Source of the DNA: Opitutales bacterium
Lineage (GTDB): Bacteria; Verrucomicrobiota; Verrucomicrobiia; Opitutales; UBA953
DNA: 64,000 nt
Assembly (NCBI GenBank): GCA_030725715.1
Contig: JANRFG010000016.1
Span: 1-64,000 of the forward strand
Direction: 5' to 3'
A program made the translations under genes and the position numbers. This document shows positions 55,149 to 63,159 of this stretch, one piece after another (positions within the stretch are counted from its first letter, which is position 1; each line of letters starts with the position of its first letter). Under the pieces are notes generated by a model that saw only the letters and a program-made list of their open reading frames with translations, made no database searches and was not told the DNA's origin.

Positions 55149-56420
55149 ATGGAACACCCCATCCAACGTCGCGATTTCGTATCCACCCTGGCCATCGGCG
55201 GTCTCGCCCTGGCCGCCGCTCCGGCCGTCCTGCGCGGCCAGTCGGTCCCCTCCAAGATCAAGGTCGCCCTGATCGGTTGCGGCGGCCGTGGCACCGGCGC
55301 CCTTGGACAGTTCATCGCCGCCTGCAAGATTCTTGGCGCCGAAGCCGAGGTCGTCGCCCTTGCCGATGCCTTCGAAGATCGCGCCAAGCGCCTGAACGAG
55401 ACGTATAAACTTCCGTCCAACCGAGTTTTCGTCGGCTACGACGCCTACCAGAAGGTCATGGCCACCGATTGCGCCTTCGTGCTCATGGCGACCCCGCCGG
55501 CTTTCCGTCCGGTGCACTTCGCCGCGGCCGTCGCCGCCGGCAAGCACTGCTTCGTCGAGAAGCCCGTCGCCGTCGATCCGGTCGGCGCCCGCGCCATCAT
55601 CGCCACCGGCGAGGAAGCCAAGAAGAAGGGGCTCGCGGTCGTCGCCGGCACGCAGCGTCGCCACGACGCCTCGTACATGAAGAACAAGGCGCTCATCGAC
55701 GCCGGGGTCATCGGCGAGCTCCGCGGTGGCGTCGTGCAGTGGAACGGCACCGTGCCGTGGGTCCGTCGTCGCGCCAAGGGTGAATCCGACGCGGACTACA
55801 TGAACCGTAACTGGCTCAACTTCACCGAGCTTTCCGGCGACCATATCGTCGAGCAGCACATCCATAACGTCGACGTCGCCATCTGGTTCCTCGGCCGCAC
55901 TCCGGTCAGCGCCCTCGGTTTCGGCGGCCGCGCCCGTCGTGACACCGGCAACATGTTCGACTTCTTCAGCGTGGATTACGACTTCGGCGACGGCGTGCGC
56001 ATCCATAGCCAGTGCCGCCAGATCACCGGCACCTCCGGTCGCGTCGGCGAGTTCTTCACCGGAGCCGAAGGCTCGTGCTTCGGCTCCGGCAAGGTCTTCG
56101 CCAAGGCGGGCAAGAAGTACCAGACGCCGGACATCAAGCTGGATACCCATGACTCCATGGTGCAGGAGCACGTCGACCTCATCCGGAGCGCCTTCAACGG
56201 CAAGCCGCTCAATGACGCCCGCCAGATCGCCGAGACCAATCTCGCCGTGATCCTGGGTCGCATCTCCGCCTACACCGGCGAACTCATCAAGTTCGACGAC
56301 CTGCTGAAGCACGAAAATTCCCCTTATTACAATCTGAAGGCTTCCGTCGGACCGCTCGATTTCGAGAAAGGCACCGTCCAGCTGCCCGCCGAAGTACCGA
56401 CGATTCCGGGTAAGGCCTGA
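55149..56420 (+). CDS. Tat-exported Gfo/Idh/MocA family oxidoreductase
   Basis: A 423-residue NAD(P)-type oxidoreductase with twin-arginine signal (QRRDFVSTLAIGG, R7-R8), Rossmann motif VALIGCGGRGTG (39-50), the EKPVAVDP segment with the catalytic lysine (K139), and HNVDVAIWFLG containing the conserved histidine. Export of a nucleotide-binding enzyme folded in the cytoplasm is typical of Gfo/Idh/MocA proteins in PVC and related bacteria and implies tightly bound cofactor. The substrate is a sugar or glycoside, unidentified. It converges with the FAD oxidoreductase gene, and the gap is filled by a hairpin, G-tract and REP element. Confidence 0.9.
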   Translation: MEHPIQRRDFVSTLAIGGLALAAAPAVLRGQSVPSKIKVALIGCGGRGTGALGQFIAACKILGAEAEVVALADAFEDRAKRLNETYKLPSNRVFVGYDAYQKVMATDCAFVLMATPPAFRPVHFAAAVAAGKHCFVEKPVAVDPVGARAIIATGEEAKKKGLAVVAGTQRRHDASYMKNKALIDAGVIGELRGGVVQWNGTVPWVRRRAKGESDADYMNRNWLNFTELSGDHIVEQHIHNVDVAIWFLGRTPVSALGFGGRARRDTGNMFDFFSVDYDFGDGVRIHSQCRQITGTSGRVGEFFTGAEGSCFGSGKVFAKAGKKYQTPDIKLDTHDSMVQEHVDLIRSAFNGKPLNDARQIAETNLAVILGRISAYTGELIKFDDLLKHENSPYYNLKASVGPLDFEKGTVQLPAEVPTIPGKA

Positions 56421-56437
56421 CGAGGGCGGAGCCCTCG
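56421..56437 (+). terminator. Hairpin after the Gfo/Idh/MocA gene
   Basis: CGAGGGC-GGA-GCCCTCG is a perfect 7-bp stem starting at the base after the stop codon. It lacks a T-run, so terminator function is uncertain; the GGGGTA tract follows directly. Confidence 0.5.
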
Positions 56438-56438
56438 A

Positions 56439-56470
56439 GGGGTAGGGGCAGGGGTTGGGGTAGGGGTAGG
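56439..56470 (+). repeat. GGGG tract, potential G-quadruplex
   Basis: Five G-runs of four with 2-base spacers (TA, CA, TT, TA), then TAGG. It lies on the sense strand of the Gfo/Idh/MocA gene, downstream of its stop, so the transcript itself could form an RNA quadruplex. Confidence 0.7.
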
Positions 56471-56477
56471 TTGTGCC

Positions 56478-56530
56478 AGGGCGTGGCGTAGCCCCGCCCC
56501 TACCTTCGTTCACCATTCGGCGAACGATCA
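56478..56530 (-). repeat. REP element copy
   Basis: Stem GGGCG(T)GGC-GTA-GCC(C)CGCCC with CCCTACC on its right (GTAG on the minus strand), then CGTTC-ACCATTCGG-CGAACG. It matches the inverted copy at 42651-42699 near the RAYT gene across both hairpins and so extends that family 14 kb away. It ends against the stop codon of the FAD oxidoreductase gene. Confidence 0.85.
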
Positions 56531-56531
56531 A

Positions 56532-57929
56532 TTACCCTTGGCGGACCTTGGGGAGCAGGGCGGAGGCTTCGGACCAGGAGACCTCGTGCGGGGCTCTCTT
56601 GGACGAGGCGGCGAGGGCGCTGGTGACGCCGGCGGCTTCGCCCATGGCGACGGCGTTACCGGTGACGCGATACGACGCATGGGCGATGAAGTCCCCGCTG
56701 ATGCACCGGCCTGCCATCATGAGGCCGTCGACATCGCGAGCGATGAGGGCGCGCAGCGGGATGTCGTAAGGCTTCACCTTCACGCCCATGCTGGAATAAG
56801 CGGATTTATCTTTGGTCAGCGCGTGCACGTCGACCGAGAACGTGGCCCGCACGACGGCGTCATCGTGTCTGGCTCCGTTGGCGACGTCGTTCTTGACCAC
56901 GGTGTAGCGGCCCGCCAGACGGCGGCCGTCCCGCACGCCGATCTGCTCGGCGGTCGCGACGACTTGCATGCCTTTCCAGGGTCCGCCGAGGGAGCGAAGG
57001 CCGCGGACGAGGGAGTTCACTTCGGCTCTGGCTCTTAAGGTCGCCGCGGTCACGGCTTCGGCGTCGGTCGCATTCACGCCATACTCGTGATTGAGCATCG
57101 CAAGGATGAGGTTTCCGCGAACCGGGAAGAACGTGGGCGCTTGGTAGCTAGGATCAGAACCAGCCCGACGAAGCTCGGCCAGCAACCGCTTCTTGTGACC
57201 GTAGCGGTCAGGATTCTCGTAGCCGTCCCCGAAGCGCACGTAGGCGTTGAGGGCGGCGACATCATCGCAGGTCAGCAGGGCGCACATGCTCATCGGCTGG
57301 CAGGGGCAGGCGTTATCGACCCCCAGTTCAAAACTGTTGCCGGCGAGCGCGCCGACATCGCCGTCGCCGGTCGTGTCGATAAGCGTCCGGCCCCGCCAGG
57401 CCTGACGTCCGGACTTGGACTCCGTGATGACACCGACGACATTGCGGCCTTCCTTGATCACGGAAGCGACCCGCGTGTGCAGGTGGATTTTCACGCCAGC
57501 GGCGAGGCAGAGCTCTTCGAGCAGCAGCTTCATCTCCTCCGGGTGATAAGAGATGTCATTCACCCCGCGGCCGTTGATCGCGTCGCGCTCGCGCAGACGA
57601 CGCACCAACTCCTGATTGAAGCCGGGCTTATCGAAATCCAGCAGATAGCCCAGGAGCGAGGACGTCCAGACGCCCCCGAGGGATCCGTGCGTCTCAATCA
57701 GTCGCACCTTCGCTCCCGCGCGGGCGGCGGAAATAGCGGCCGTGACCCCAGCCGGTCCGGCGCCGCAGACGATGACGTCCGCCCAGTCGTCGACCGTGAG
57801 TTCGCGGGCAGGCTCCGTGAAGGTCGCCAAGGTCGAAGCAGCGTCGAGTTTGCTCAGGGCGCCGAGGCCGCCGAGGCCGAGAAGCGAGGAGGACAGGAAG
57901 CGACGGCGGGAGGATGCGTTGGAATCCAT
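56532..57929 (-). CDS. Tat-exported FAD-dependent oxidoreductase
   Basis: A 465-residue flavoprotein with Tat motif SRRRFLSSS (residues 7-15), FAD site VIVCGAGPAG (52-61), TLIDTTGDGDVGALAGNSFELG and C-terminal GLMMAGRCISGDFIAHASYRV, typical of the FAD_oxidored (PF12831) group. It is shorter than the one at 17038 and lacks a C-terminal beta-sandwich. Substrate unknown, extracytoplasmic. The ATG at 57929 is chosen because the Tat signal starts there; the frame upstream has no homology and runs into the REP-like element. Confidence 0.88.
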   Translation of the reverse strand: MDSNASSRRRFLSSSLLGLGGLGALSKLDAASTLATFTEPARELTVDDWADVIVCGAGPAGVTAAISAARAGAKVRLIETHGSLGGVWTSSLLGYLLDFDKPGFNQELVRRLRERDAINGRGVNDISYHPEEMKLLLEELCLAAGVKIHLHTRVASVIKEGRNVVGVITESKSGRQAWRGRTLIDTTGDGDVGALAGNSFELGVDNACPCQPMSMCALLTCDDVAALNAYVRFGDGYENPDRYGHKKRLLAELRRAGSDPSYQAPTFFPVRGNLILAMLNHEYGVNATDAEAVTAATLRARAEVNSLVRGLRSLGGPWKGMQVVATAEQIGVRDGRRLAGRYTVVKNDVANGARHDDAVVRATFSVDVHALTKDKSAYSSMGVKVKPYDIPLRALIARDVDGLMMAGRCISGDFIAHASYRVTGNAVAMGEAAGVTSALAASSKRAPHEVSWSEASALLPKVRQG

Positions 57930-57982
57930 GCGATGAGGTTGGGCGTTTGCCGGGAGAGGTCGAACCGAATGATTTGAATCGA

Positions 57983-58053
57983 GGTAGGGACAGTACCACG
58001 TGCTGTCCTCCGTGGACTGGCCGATTAGGACATCACGTGGTGATGTCCCTACC
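57983..58053. repeat. Inverted pair of GTAG-hairpins (REPIN-like)
   Basis: GGTAGGG at 57983-57989 opens and CCCTACC at 58047-58053 closes the element. The left hairpin GGACAG..CTGTCC lies at 57988-58008; the right, GGACATCAC-GTG-GTGATGTCC, lies at 58028-58048. Both halves read GTAG then GGGACA when followed inward from the ends. It sits between the FAD oxidoreductase and the NIPSNAP terminator. Confidence 0.8.
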
Positions 58054-58065
58054 TCACATAGGCAC

Positions 58066-58091
58066 AAAAAAGCCCCTCGGGTGAGGGGCTT
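58066..58091 (-). terminator. Intrinsic terminator of the esterase-ABC-NIPSNAP operon
   Basis: AAGCCCCTC (58070-58078), loop GGGT, GAGGGGCTT (58083-58091); on the minus strand the stem is followed by a run of six T (58071-58066). It is about 22 bases after the NIPSNAP stop. Confidence 0.9.
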
Positions 58092-58112
58092 GGTGGCAGG
58101 CTGTAGGCCGCC

Positions 58113-58895
58113 TTACTTGACGAAGGAGTAATCGGTCGGCTTGAGGAACTCGGACTTCACGCCGTCCTTGATCGTCAGCGAGCCGCCGGCCTTCTGTTCG
58201 GAAGCCCCCTTGGCGGCGAGCCAGGCGGGGTCGGCGCGGAAGGCGGCGAAACTGGCCTTGGCGGCGTCCTCGGACTTGTGGGTAAGGAGGTAGATGAGGG
58301 TGTTGTCGGCGACGAGCTTGCTCTTCGCGCCCTTCTGGTCGGCGGCGAGGTTCCAGTAGGTCACGTTGGTCATGCCATGCTTCTCGAAGAGCTTCAGCGT
58401 ATGGTCACGGAAGCGGGCGTTGAGGTTAGGCAGGCGGCCGGCTTCGGTCGTATAGGTACGGAGTTCGAAGACACCGACGCCATAATTCTTGGCTGCGGCG
58501 AGGGCGGAGTAGTCGGTGGCGGTCAGGAAGGCGTTCTCGACGCGGGCGACCAGCACGCCGTCTTTGTGGGAGTCAGCGAAAGCCTTCTTCCAAGCGGGGT
58601 CGTTCATGAAGCCCTTCCAGGAGGCGTCGCGGGCGGCCTTGTCGGGGTAGGCGAGGAAGTAGACCAGCTTGCGCTCGGGGTTCTCGCCCACCGGGACGAA
58701 GTAGCCGAGATTGGTCATGCCGTGCTTGGTGAAGAGCGTCGTGGTATGGTCGCGGAAGCGGGCGTGGAGGGCGTCGAGCTTGCCTTCGGCGGCATAGTAG
58801 ACGCGCATCTCGAAGAGACGCGTATCGGCGGCGGACGCCGGGGTGGCGGTCGCGGCCAGCAGGCCGAAGGTGAGGAGGGAGAACAGGGATTTCAT
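58113..58895 (-). CDS. Secreted NIPSNAP family protein, two repeats
   Basis: A 260-residue protein with a Sec signal (1-22) and two NIPSNAP (ferredoxin-like, Dabb-related) repeats: about 25-130, starting LFEMRVYYAAEGKLDALHAR, and about 135-245, starting VFELRTYTTEAGRLPNLNAR; both contain FRDHTxxLFxKHGMTN. Function unknown; family members are enriched near sugar-catabolic genes in PVC and Bacteroidetes. It starts one base after the binding-protein stop, the last gene of the operon. Confidence 0.9.
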   Translation of the reverse strand: MKSLFSLLTFGLLAATATPASAADTRLFEMRVYYAAEGKLDALHARFRDHTTTLFTKHGMTNLGYFVPVGENPERKLVYFLAYPDKAARDASWKGFMNDPAWKKAFADSHKDGVLVARVENAFLTATDYSALAAAKNYGVGVFELRTYTTEAGRLPNLNARFRDHTLKLFEKHGMTNVTYWNLAADQKGAKSKLVADNTLIYLLTHKSEDAAKASFAAFRADPAWLAAKGASEQKAGGSLTIKDGVKSEFLKPTDYSFVK

Positions 58896-58896
58896 G

Positions 58897-59853
58897 TTAT
58901 TTGAGGAATTGGGAAAGGTTGTCGCGGGTGATGAGCTGGAAGGGGATCATCGTCTCCTTGGGGCAGGGCTGCTTCTTCGCGAGCAGGAGCGCGGCGTCGA
59001 CCGAGCCTTTGCCCTGACCGACCGCGTCCTGGAAGACCGTGGCGTCGAGGCGGCCTTCTTTCACCGCCGAGAGCGCTTGGGCGATGGCGTCGATGCCGAT
59101 GACGTAGACATCCTTCTTCAGTTGAGCCCTTTCGAGAGCCAAGAGGGCGCCCATGGCCATCTCGTCATTATGGGCGAAGACCGCCGAGAACTTGCCCTTG
59201 TGGGCCTGGATCCAGTTCTCCGTGATCGCCAGCGCCTTCGCGCGGTCCCAGGAGGCCGTCTGGTGGTCGACCAGCTTGAGTCCAGGGTACTTCGCGAAGA
59301 CCTCGCGGGCGCCGGCTTCGCGCTGGAGCTGGGCGGAGGTGCCCATGATGCCGTGGAGCATCAGGACGCCGCCCTGACCGTTGAGCTTCTTGGCGATCGC
59401 TTCCATCGCGATGCGGCCGGCCTCAAAGTCATTGGAGCCGATGTAGGAATCGCCGACAGACTTCGTCGTCTGATTGACGAGCACCAGCGGGATGCCGGCG
59501 GCCTTGATGCGATCGACGGCCGGGGTACTGGCCTCGAGCTCGCAGGGATTGAGGATGATCGCATCGACCTTCTGCGCGATGAAGTTCTCCACCTGGCTGA
59601 ACTGCTTCTGGACGTCGGACTGGGCGTCGACCATGACCAGCTTCACGCCCGGCTTGGTCTTGGCGTAGTCGACGACGGCCTCGGAGAGCTTGGCGGTATA
59701 CTCGGCCGAAAGGTCACGGGACGAGAAACCGATGAGCAGCTCGCCCTCCTTGCGGGCCTCGGCTTTCTTGCAGCCGGAGAGGAAGGAGGCAGAAAGGGCG
59801 AGGGCACCGACGGCCAGGAAGGCCGCCGCGGCAGTGCGAGGGGTAAGGCGCAT
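58897..59853 (-). CDS. Sugar ABC transporter substrate-binding lipoprotein (RbsB-like)
   Basis: A 318-residue lipoprotein with lipobox LSGC (C28) and a type 1 periplasmic-binding fold. IGFSSRDLSAEYTAKL, DAIILNPCELEAS, IPLVLVNQTT and AHNDEMAMGALLALE match the ribose/autoinducer-2 group. In a Gram-negative cell the lipid would anchor the receptor to a membrane. The ligand is probably a pentose, hexose or small glycoside. It follows the permease by nine bases. Confidence 0.92.
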   Translation of the reverse strand: MRLTPRTAAAAFLAVGALALSASFLSGCKKAEARKEGELLIGFSSRDLSAEYTAKLSEAVVDYAKTKPGVKLVMVDAQSDVQKQFSQVENFIAQKVDAIILNPCELEASTPAVDRIKAAGIPLVLVNQTTKSVGDSYIGSNDFEAGRIAMEAIAKKLNGQGGVLMLHGIMGTSAQLQREAGAREVFAKYPGLKLVDHQTASWDRAKALAITENWIQAHKGKFSAVFAHNDEMAMGALLALERAQLKKDVYVIGIDAIAQALSAVKEGRLDATVFQDAVGQGKGSVDAALLLAKKQPCPKETMIPFQLITRDNLSQFLK

Positions 59854-59862
59854 GCCTGACTT

Positions 59863-60798
59863 TTACGAACGGGCCTGACGTCGGTCGAGCCAAACCGCAC
59901 CCACGATGATGACGCCTTTGATGACCGCTTGGTAATACGAAGAAACCCCCAGTAAATCCAAGCCGTTGTTGATCACCCCGATGAGCAGGACGCCGAGGAG
60001 GGTGCCCGTGATCGTACCGACCCCGCCCGCAAGGCTGGTGCCGCCGATGACCACGGCCGCGATGGCATCCAGCTCATAGGCCTGGCCAGCGTTGGGCTGG
60101 CCGGTAGTGATGCGAGCCGCGAGGACGACGCCGGCGAGGCCGGTAAGGAGTCCGCAGAGACCGTAGGCGAAGAGCTTCACGCGTTCGACCGGCACGCCGG
60201 CGGCGCGGGCGGCGTTCTCGTTACCACCCACAGCGTAGATGTGACGGCCGAGACGGAAGTTGCGGAGGAAGAACCAGGCAGCGAGGGCGACGCCTGCGAA
60301 GCAGAGCACCGGAATCGGGATGCCGAGGAAGTCACCGGCGAGGGCGGTCAACTCATTCGACATGTTCGCGACGGGGCGTCCGCCGCTGACGATGAGCGCC
60401 AGACCGCGGGAGATGGTCATCATCCCGAGCGTCACGATGAACGGAGCGACGCCCCCACGGGTCACCAGGACGCCGTTGACGAGTCCGCAGGCCGCGCCCG
60501 TGAGCAGGCCGACCACGATCGGAACGAAGACCGGATGATCACCTGGGTGGGCGAAGGTCGCGCAGGCGACGCCGCTCAGGGCGACGACCGAGCCGAGGGA
60601 AAGGTCGACGCCGGCGGTGAGCAGGACGAAGGTCACGCCGACGGCCAGGATGCCGTTGATGGAGACCTGGCGGGCGACGTTGGTGAGGTTCGCGACGCTG
60701 AGGAACGTGTCGGTCGTGAGCGTCAGGCCCAGTCCGACCAGCAAGATGACGAACAGGAGTCCGTAACGGTGGAGTAGGTTGCGATCGAGGGTGGGCAT
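59863..60798 (-). CDS. Sugar ABC transporter permease (RbsC-like)
   Basis: A 311-residue membrane protein with about eight to ten hydrophobic segments. GVTFVLLTAGVDLSLGSVVALSG and AAVVIGGTSLAGGVGTITGTLLG (in parts) are the family signature and the EAA-like loop that touches the ATPase. It forms the membrane pore of the carbohydrate importer with the neighbours on each side. It lies four bases after the ATPase stop. Confidence 0.93.
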   Translation of the reverse strand: MPTLDRNLLHRYGLLFVILLVGLGLTLTTDTFLSVANLTNVARQVSINGILAVGVTFVLLTAGVDLSLGSVVALSGVACATFAHPGDHPVFVPIVVGLLTGAACGLVNGVLVTRGGVAPFIVTLGMMTISRGLALIVSGGRPVANMSNELTALAGDFLGIPIPVLCFAGVALAAWFFLRNFRLGRHIYAVGGNENAARAAGVPVERVKLFAYGLCGLLTGLAGVVLAARITTGQPNAGQAYELDAIAAVVIGGTSLAGGVGTITGTLLGVLLIGVINNGLDLLGVSSYYQAVIKGVIIVGAVWLDRRQARS

Positions 60799-60802
60799 GA
60801 CG

Positions 60803-62278
60803 TTATAAAGGCATGGCGTGCCGGAGCACGGTCTCTTGGTCGGTCTCGGTGGCGTCGAGCGTGGCGGCTACGCTGCCACGGCGAAGGACGACAATGCGAT
60901 GGGCCAGCGAAAGGACTTCAGGCAGTTCGGAGGAGACGAGCAAGACGCCCTTGCCGGCACGGGCCAGTTTCTGAATCAGGGCGTAGATCTCGGCTTTTGC
61001 ACCGATGTCGATGCCGCGGGTAGGTTCGTCGAGGATGATGAGGTCCGGGTCGCCAAGCAGGCAGCGGGCGAGGAGGGCCTTCTGTTGATTACCTCCGCTG
61101 AGCTGGGCGATGGGTTGCGACGGACGGCTGGCCTTGACGGCTAATTCCTCCAGACGGGCTCCAACCGTAACGGCTTCGGCGCGATGGTCGATGAGCTGAC
61201 CGCGGCAGAGGGTGCGCAGGGCCGTCAGGGTGATGTTCTGATCGACGCCCAAGGCCGGGATGAGCCCGAGCCCTTTGCGGTCCTCGGTCACCATACCGAT
61301 GCCGGCCGCGAGCGCATCCTGCGGCGACCTGATCACCAACGGCCTACCTTTGAAGGTGATGACACCGCGCGAGGCGGGCTGGAGTCCGTAGACGGCGCTG
61401 ACCACTTCGGTGCGTCCGGCGCCCATCAGGCCGGCAAGGGCGACCACTTCGCCGCGGTGGACCTGGAAACTGACATCTCGGTAGGCCGGCTCACGGGTGA
61501 GTCCGGAAACCTCGAGCAAGATTTCGCCCGTAGGCAGGGAGCGCTTCGGGAAGACATCGGCCATCTCTCGGCCGACCATGAGGGAGATCAACTTGGCTGG
61601 GTCCAGTTCGTTCGCCGGCGCGGTGCTGATCAGGCGACCGTCGCGGAGGACCGAGATACGGTCGGCCAGGCGGAACACCTCGTCCATCTTATGCGTCGTG
61701 TAGACGATCGCCACGCCACGAGCCTTCAGGCGGGCGATGGCCCGGAAGAGGGCGGCGACCTCATGGTCGGAGAGGGCGGCCGTCGGTTCGTCCATCAGGA
61801 TGACGTCGGCCTGCCGTCCGAGCGCCTTGGCGATCTCGACCACCTGCGTCTGCGCCACGGTCAGAGTGCGCATTAGCTTGGATGGATCGATTTCTGATTC
61901 AAGTTCCTGCAACAGTTCTTTCGCCCGACGCAGTTGGGCCGGGCGGTCGATGCGACCGAAGCGTCCGCAGGGTTCGGTACCCAAAGTGATGTTCTCCGCC
62001 ACCGTCAGGTCGGGAATCGGCATCAGCTCCTGATGGATCATCGCGATGCCGGCGACCAAGGCGTCGAGGGGCGAGGCGAAGTCTGCGCGGGCGCCGCGCC
62101 ATTCCACGTGACCTCCGTCCGGACGGTAGAGTCCGGCGAGCACCTTCATCAAGGTCGACTTGCCGGCGCCGTTCTCACCCATGAGCGCGTGCACCTCGCC
62201 GGGCCGGAAATCGACCGACGTCGGATGCAGCACGGTCAGTCCGCCGAAGTCCTTGCGCAGTTCGAGGGCACGGAGCAT
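60803..62278 (-). CDS. Sugar ABC transporter ATPase (RbsA-like)
   Basis: A 491-residue ATPase with two cassettes, as usual for carbohydrate class 2 importers. Cassette 1 has Walker A GENGAGKST (34-42) and VILMDEPTAALSDHE. Cassette 2 has the degenerate A-loop GLMGAGRTEV, signature LSGGNQQKALLARCL and IILDEPTRGIDIGAK. Cytoplasmic, energises uptake. The 19-base gap to the DUF1080 gene upstream contains no terminator, so it is co-transcribed. Confidence 0.94.
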   Translation of the reverse strand: MLRALELRKDFGGLTVLHPTSVDFRPGEVHALMGENGAGKSTLMKVLAGLYRPDGGHVEWRGARADFASPLDALVAGIAMIHQELMPIPDLTVAENITLGTEPCGRFGRIDRPAQLRRAKELLQELESEIDPSKLMRTLTVAQTQVVEIAKALGRQADVILMDEPTAALSDHEVAALFRAIARLKARGVAIVYTTHKMDEVFRLADRISVLRDGRLISTAPANELDPAKLISLMVGREMADVFPKRSLPTGEILLEVSGLTREPAYRDVSFQVHRGEVVALAGLMGAGRTEVVSAVYGLQPASRGVITFKGRPLVIRSPQDALAAGIGMVTEDRKGLGLIPALGVDQNITLTALRTLCRGQLIDHRAEAVTVGARLEELAVKASRPSQPIAQLSGGNQQKALLARCLLGDPDLIILDEPTRGIDIGAKAEIYALIQKLARAGKGVLLVSSELPEVLSLAHRIVVLRRGSVAATLDATETDQETVLRHAMPL

Positions 62279-62297
62279 CGGCGGACGGAAAGCGCGT

Positions 62298-63155
62298 TCA
62301 GCGCTTCGGCAGGTCGGCGGCGACGTCGGCCGGCCAGGCGGTCAGCGGACGGATGGCCATGCGGCGGTATTCGCACTCCGCCGCCTCGGACTGGATCTGC
62401 AGCTTGCCGGACTTAAGGGGGACGTCGACCGTCGAACCCTTCTCGCGGTAGCGGGAATTCAGGAGCACGTTGACCGTCTTACCGTTAAGGCGGAAGACGG
62501 CGTCGCCGTTGAGGGCGAAGCACTCGATCGTGTTCCATTCACCGAAAGGCTTCTCGTCGTAATTCGTGCCGTGCCAAACGCGGGCGTTGACGGTCGTGAC
62601 GGCGCCCTTCGGGTCATAGACGCGTTTCTTGACCGGATCTTCGGTGCGGATCGGGATCTCCGCCATCGCGCCGGATAAAGGCCACCAGTCACCGATATCG
62701 CCTTCCTGGACCTGCAGTTCCTGGCTGCGCATCCAGAATTTTCCGGTAGCGCCGTGTTCTCCGACGCAGAAGATCAGGATACCGTTATCGCGGACCGCGG
62801 TCAGTCGGGGTTCCCAGCGTTTCTCGCCCCAGCGCTGTTCCGTCTTCAGATGGAAGTTGTCGAACGAAGCCAACGAGCTGAGCGCGCCGAAGACCTGGCC
62901 GGTGATATGAAGGACCGTCTCGCCGTCGACCTGCCGGGTCGTGAAGACCTTGAGGGGGTCATTGTTGAGGCCGAGGACCGGGTCGTCTTTCGGCTTGGCG
63001 CCGCGGACGTAGCCCGGGAGATCATAAGCGCGATGGACCGGCCCGAGCCACTTCTCCCACTGGGAGAGCTGAGGGTCGAGCAAGGGTTGGAAGGTCGGCT
63101 CGGCGGCGGCGGCGAGGGCGCCGAGGCAGAGCAGAGAGAGGAAGGCGAGGCGCAT
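62298..63155 (-). CDS. Secreted DUF1080 protein
   Basis: A 285-residue protein with a Sec signal (1-17) and one DUF1080 domain (about 25-275). Landmarks are DNFHLKTEQRWGEKRWEP, GILIFCVGEHGATGKFW, EWNTIECFALNGDAVFRLNGKT and KLQIQSEAAECEYRRMAI. The N-terminal start lacks the usual FNGKxLxGW motif (it reads QLSQWEKW and similar), so it is a divergent subfamily. It probably acts on a periplasmic 3-keto-glycoside. Lies four bases after the esterase stop. Confidence 0.88.
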   Translation of the reverse strand: MRLAFLSLLCLGALAAAAEPTFQPLLDPQLSQWEKWLGPVHRAYDLPGYVRGAKPKDDPVLGLNNDPLKVFTTRQVDGETVLHITGQVFGALSSLASFDNFHLKTEQRWGEKRWEPRLTAVRDNGILIFCVGEHGATGKFWMRSQELQVQEGDIGDWWPLSGAMAEIPIRTEDPVKKRVYDPKGAVTTVNARVWHGTNYDEKPFGEWNTIECFALNGDAVFRLNGKTVNVLLNSRYREKGSTVDVPLKSGKLQIQSEAAECEYRRMAIRPLTAWPADVAADLPKR

Positions 63156-63159
63156 CGGC

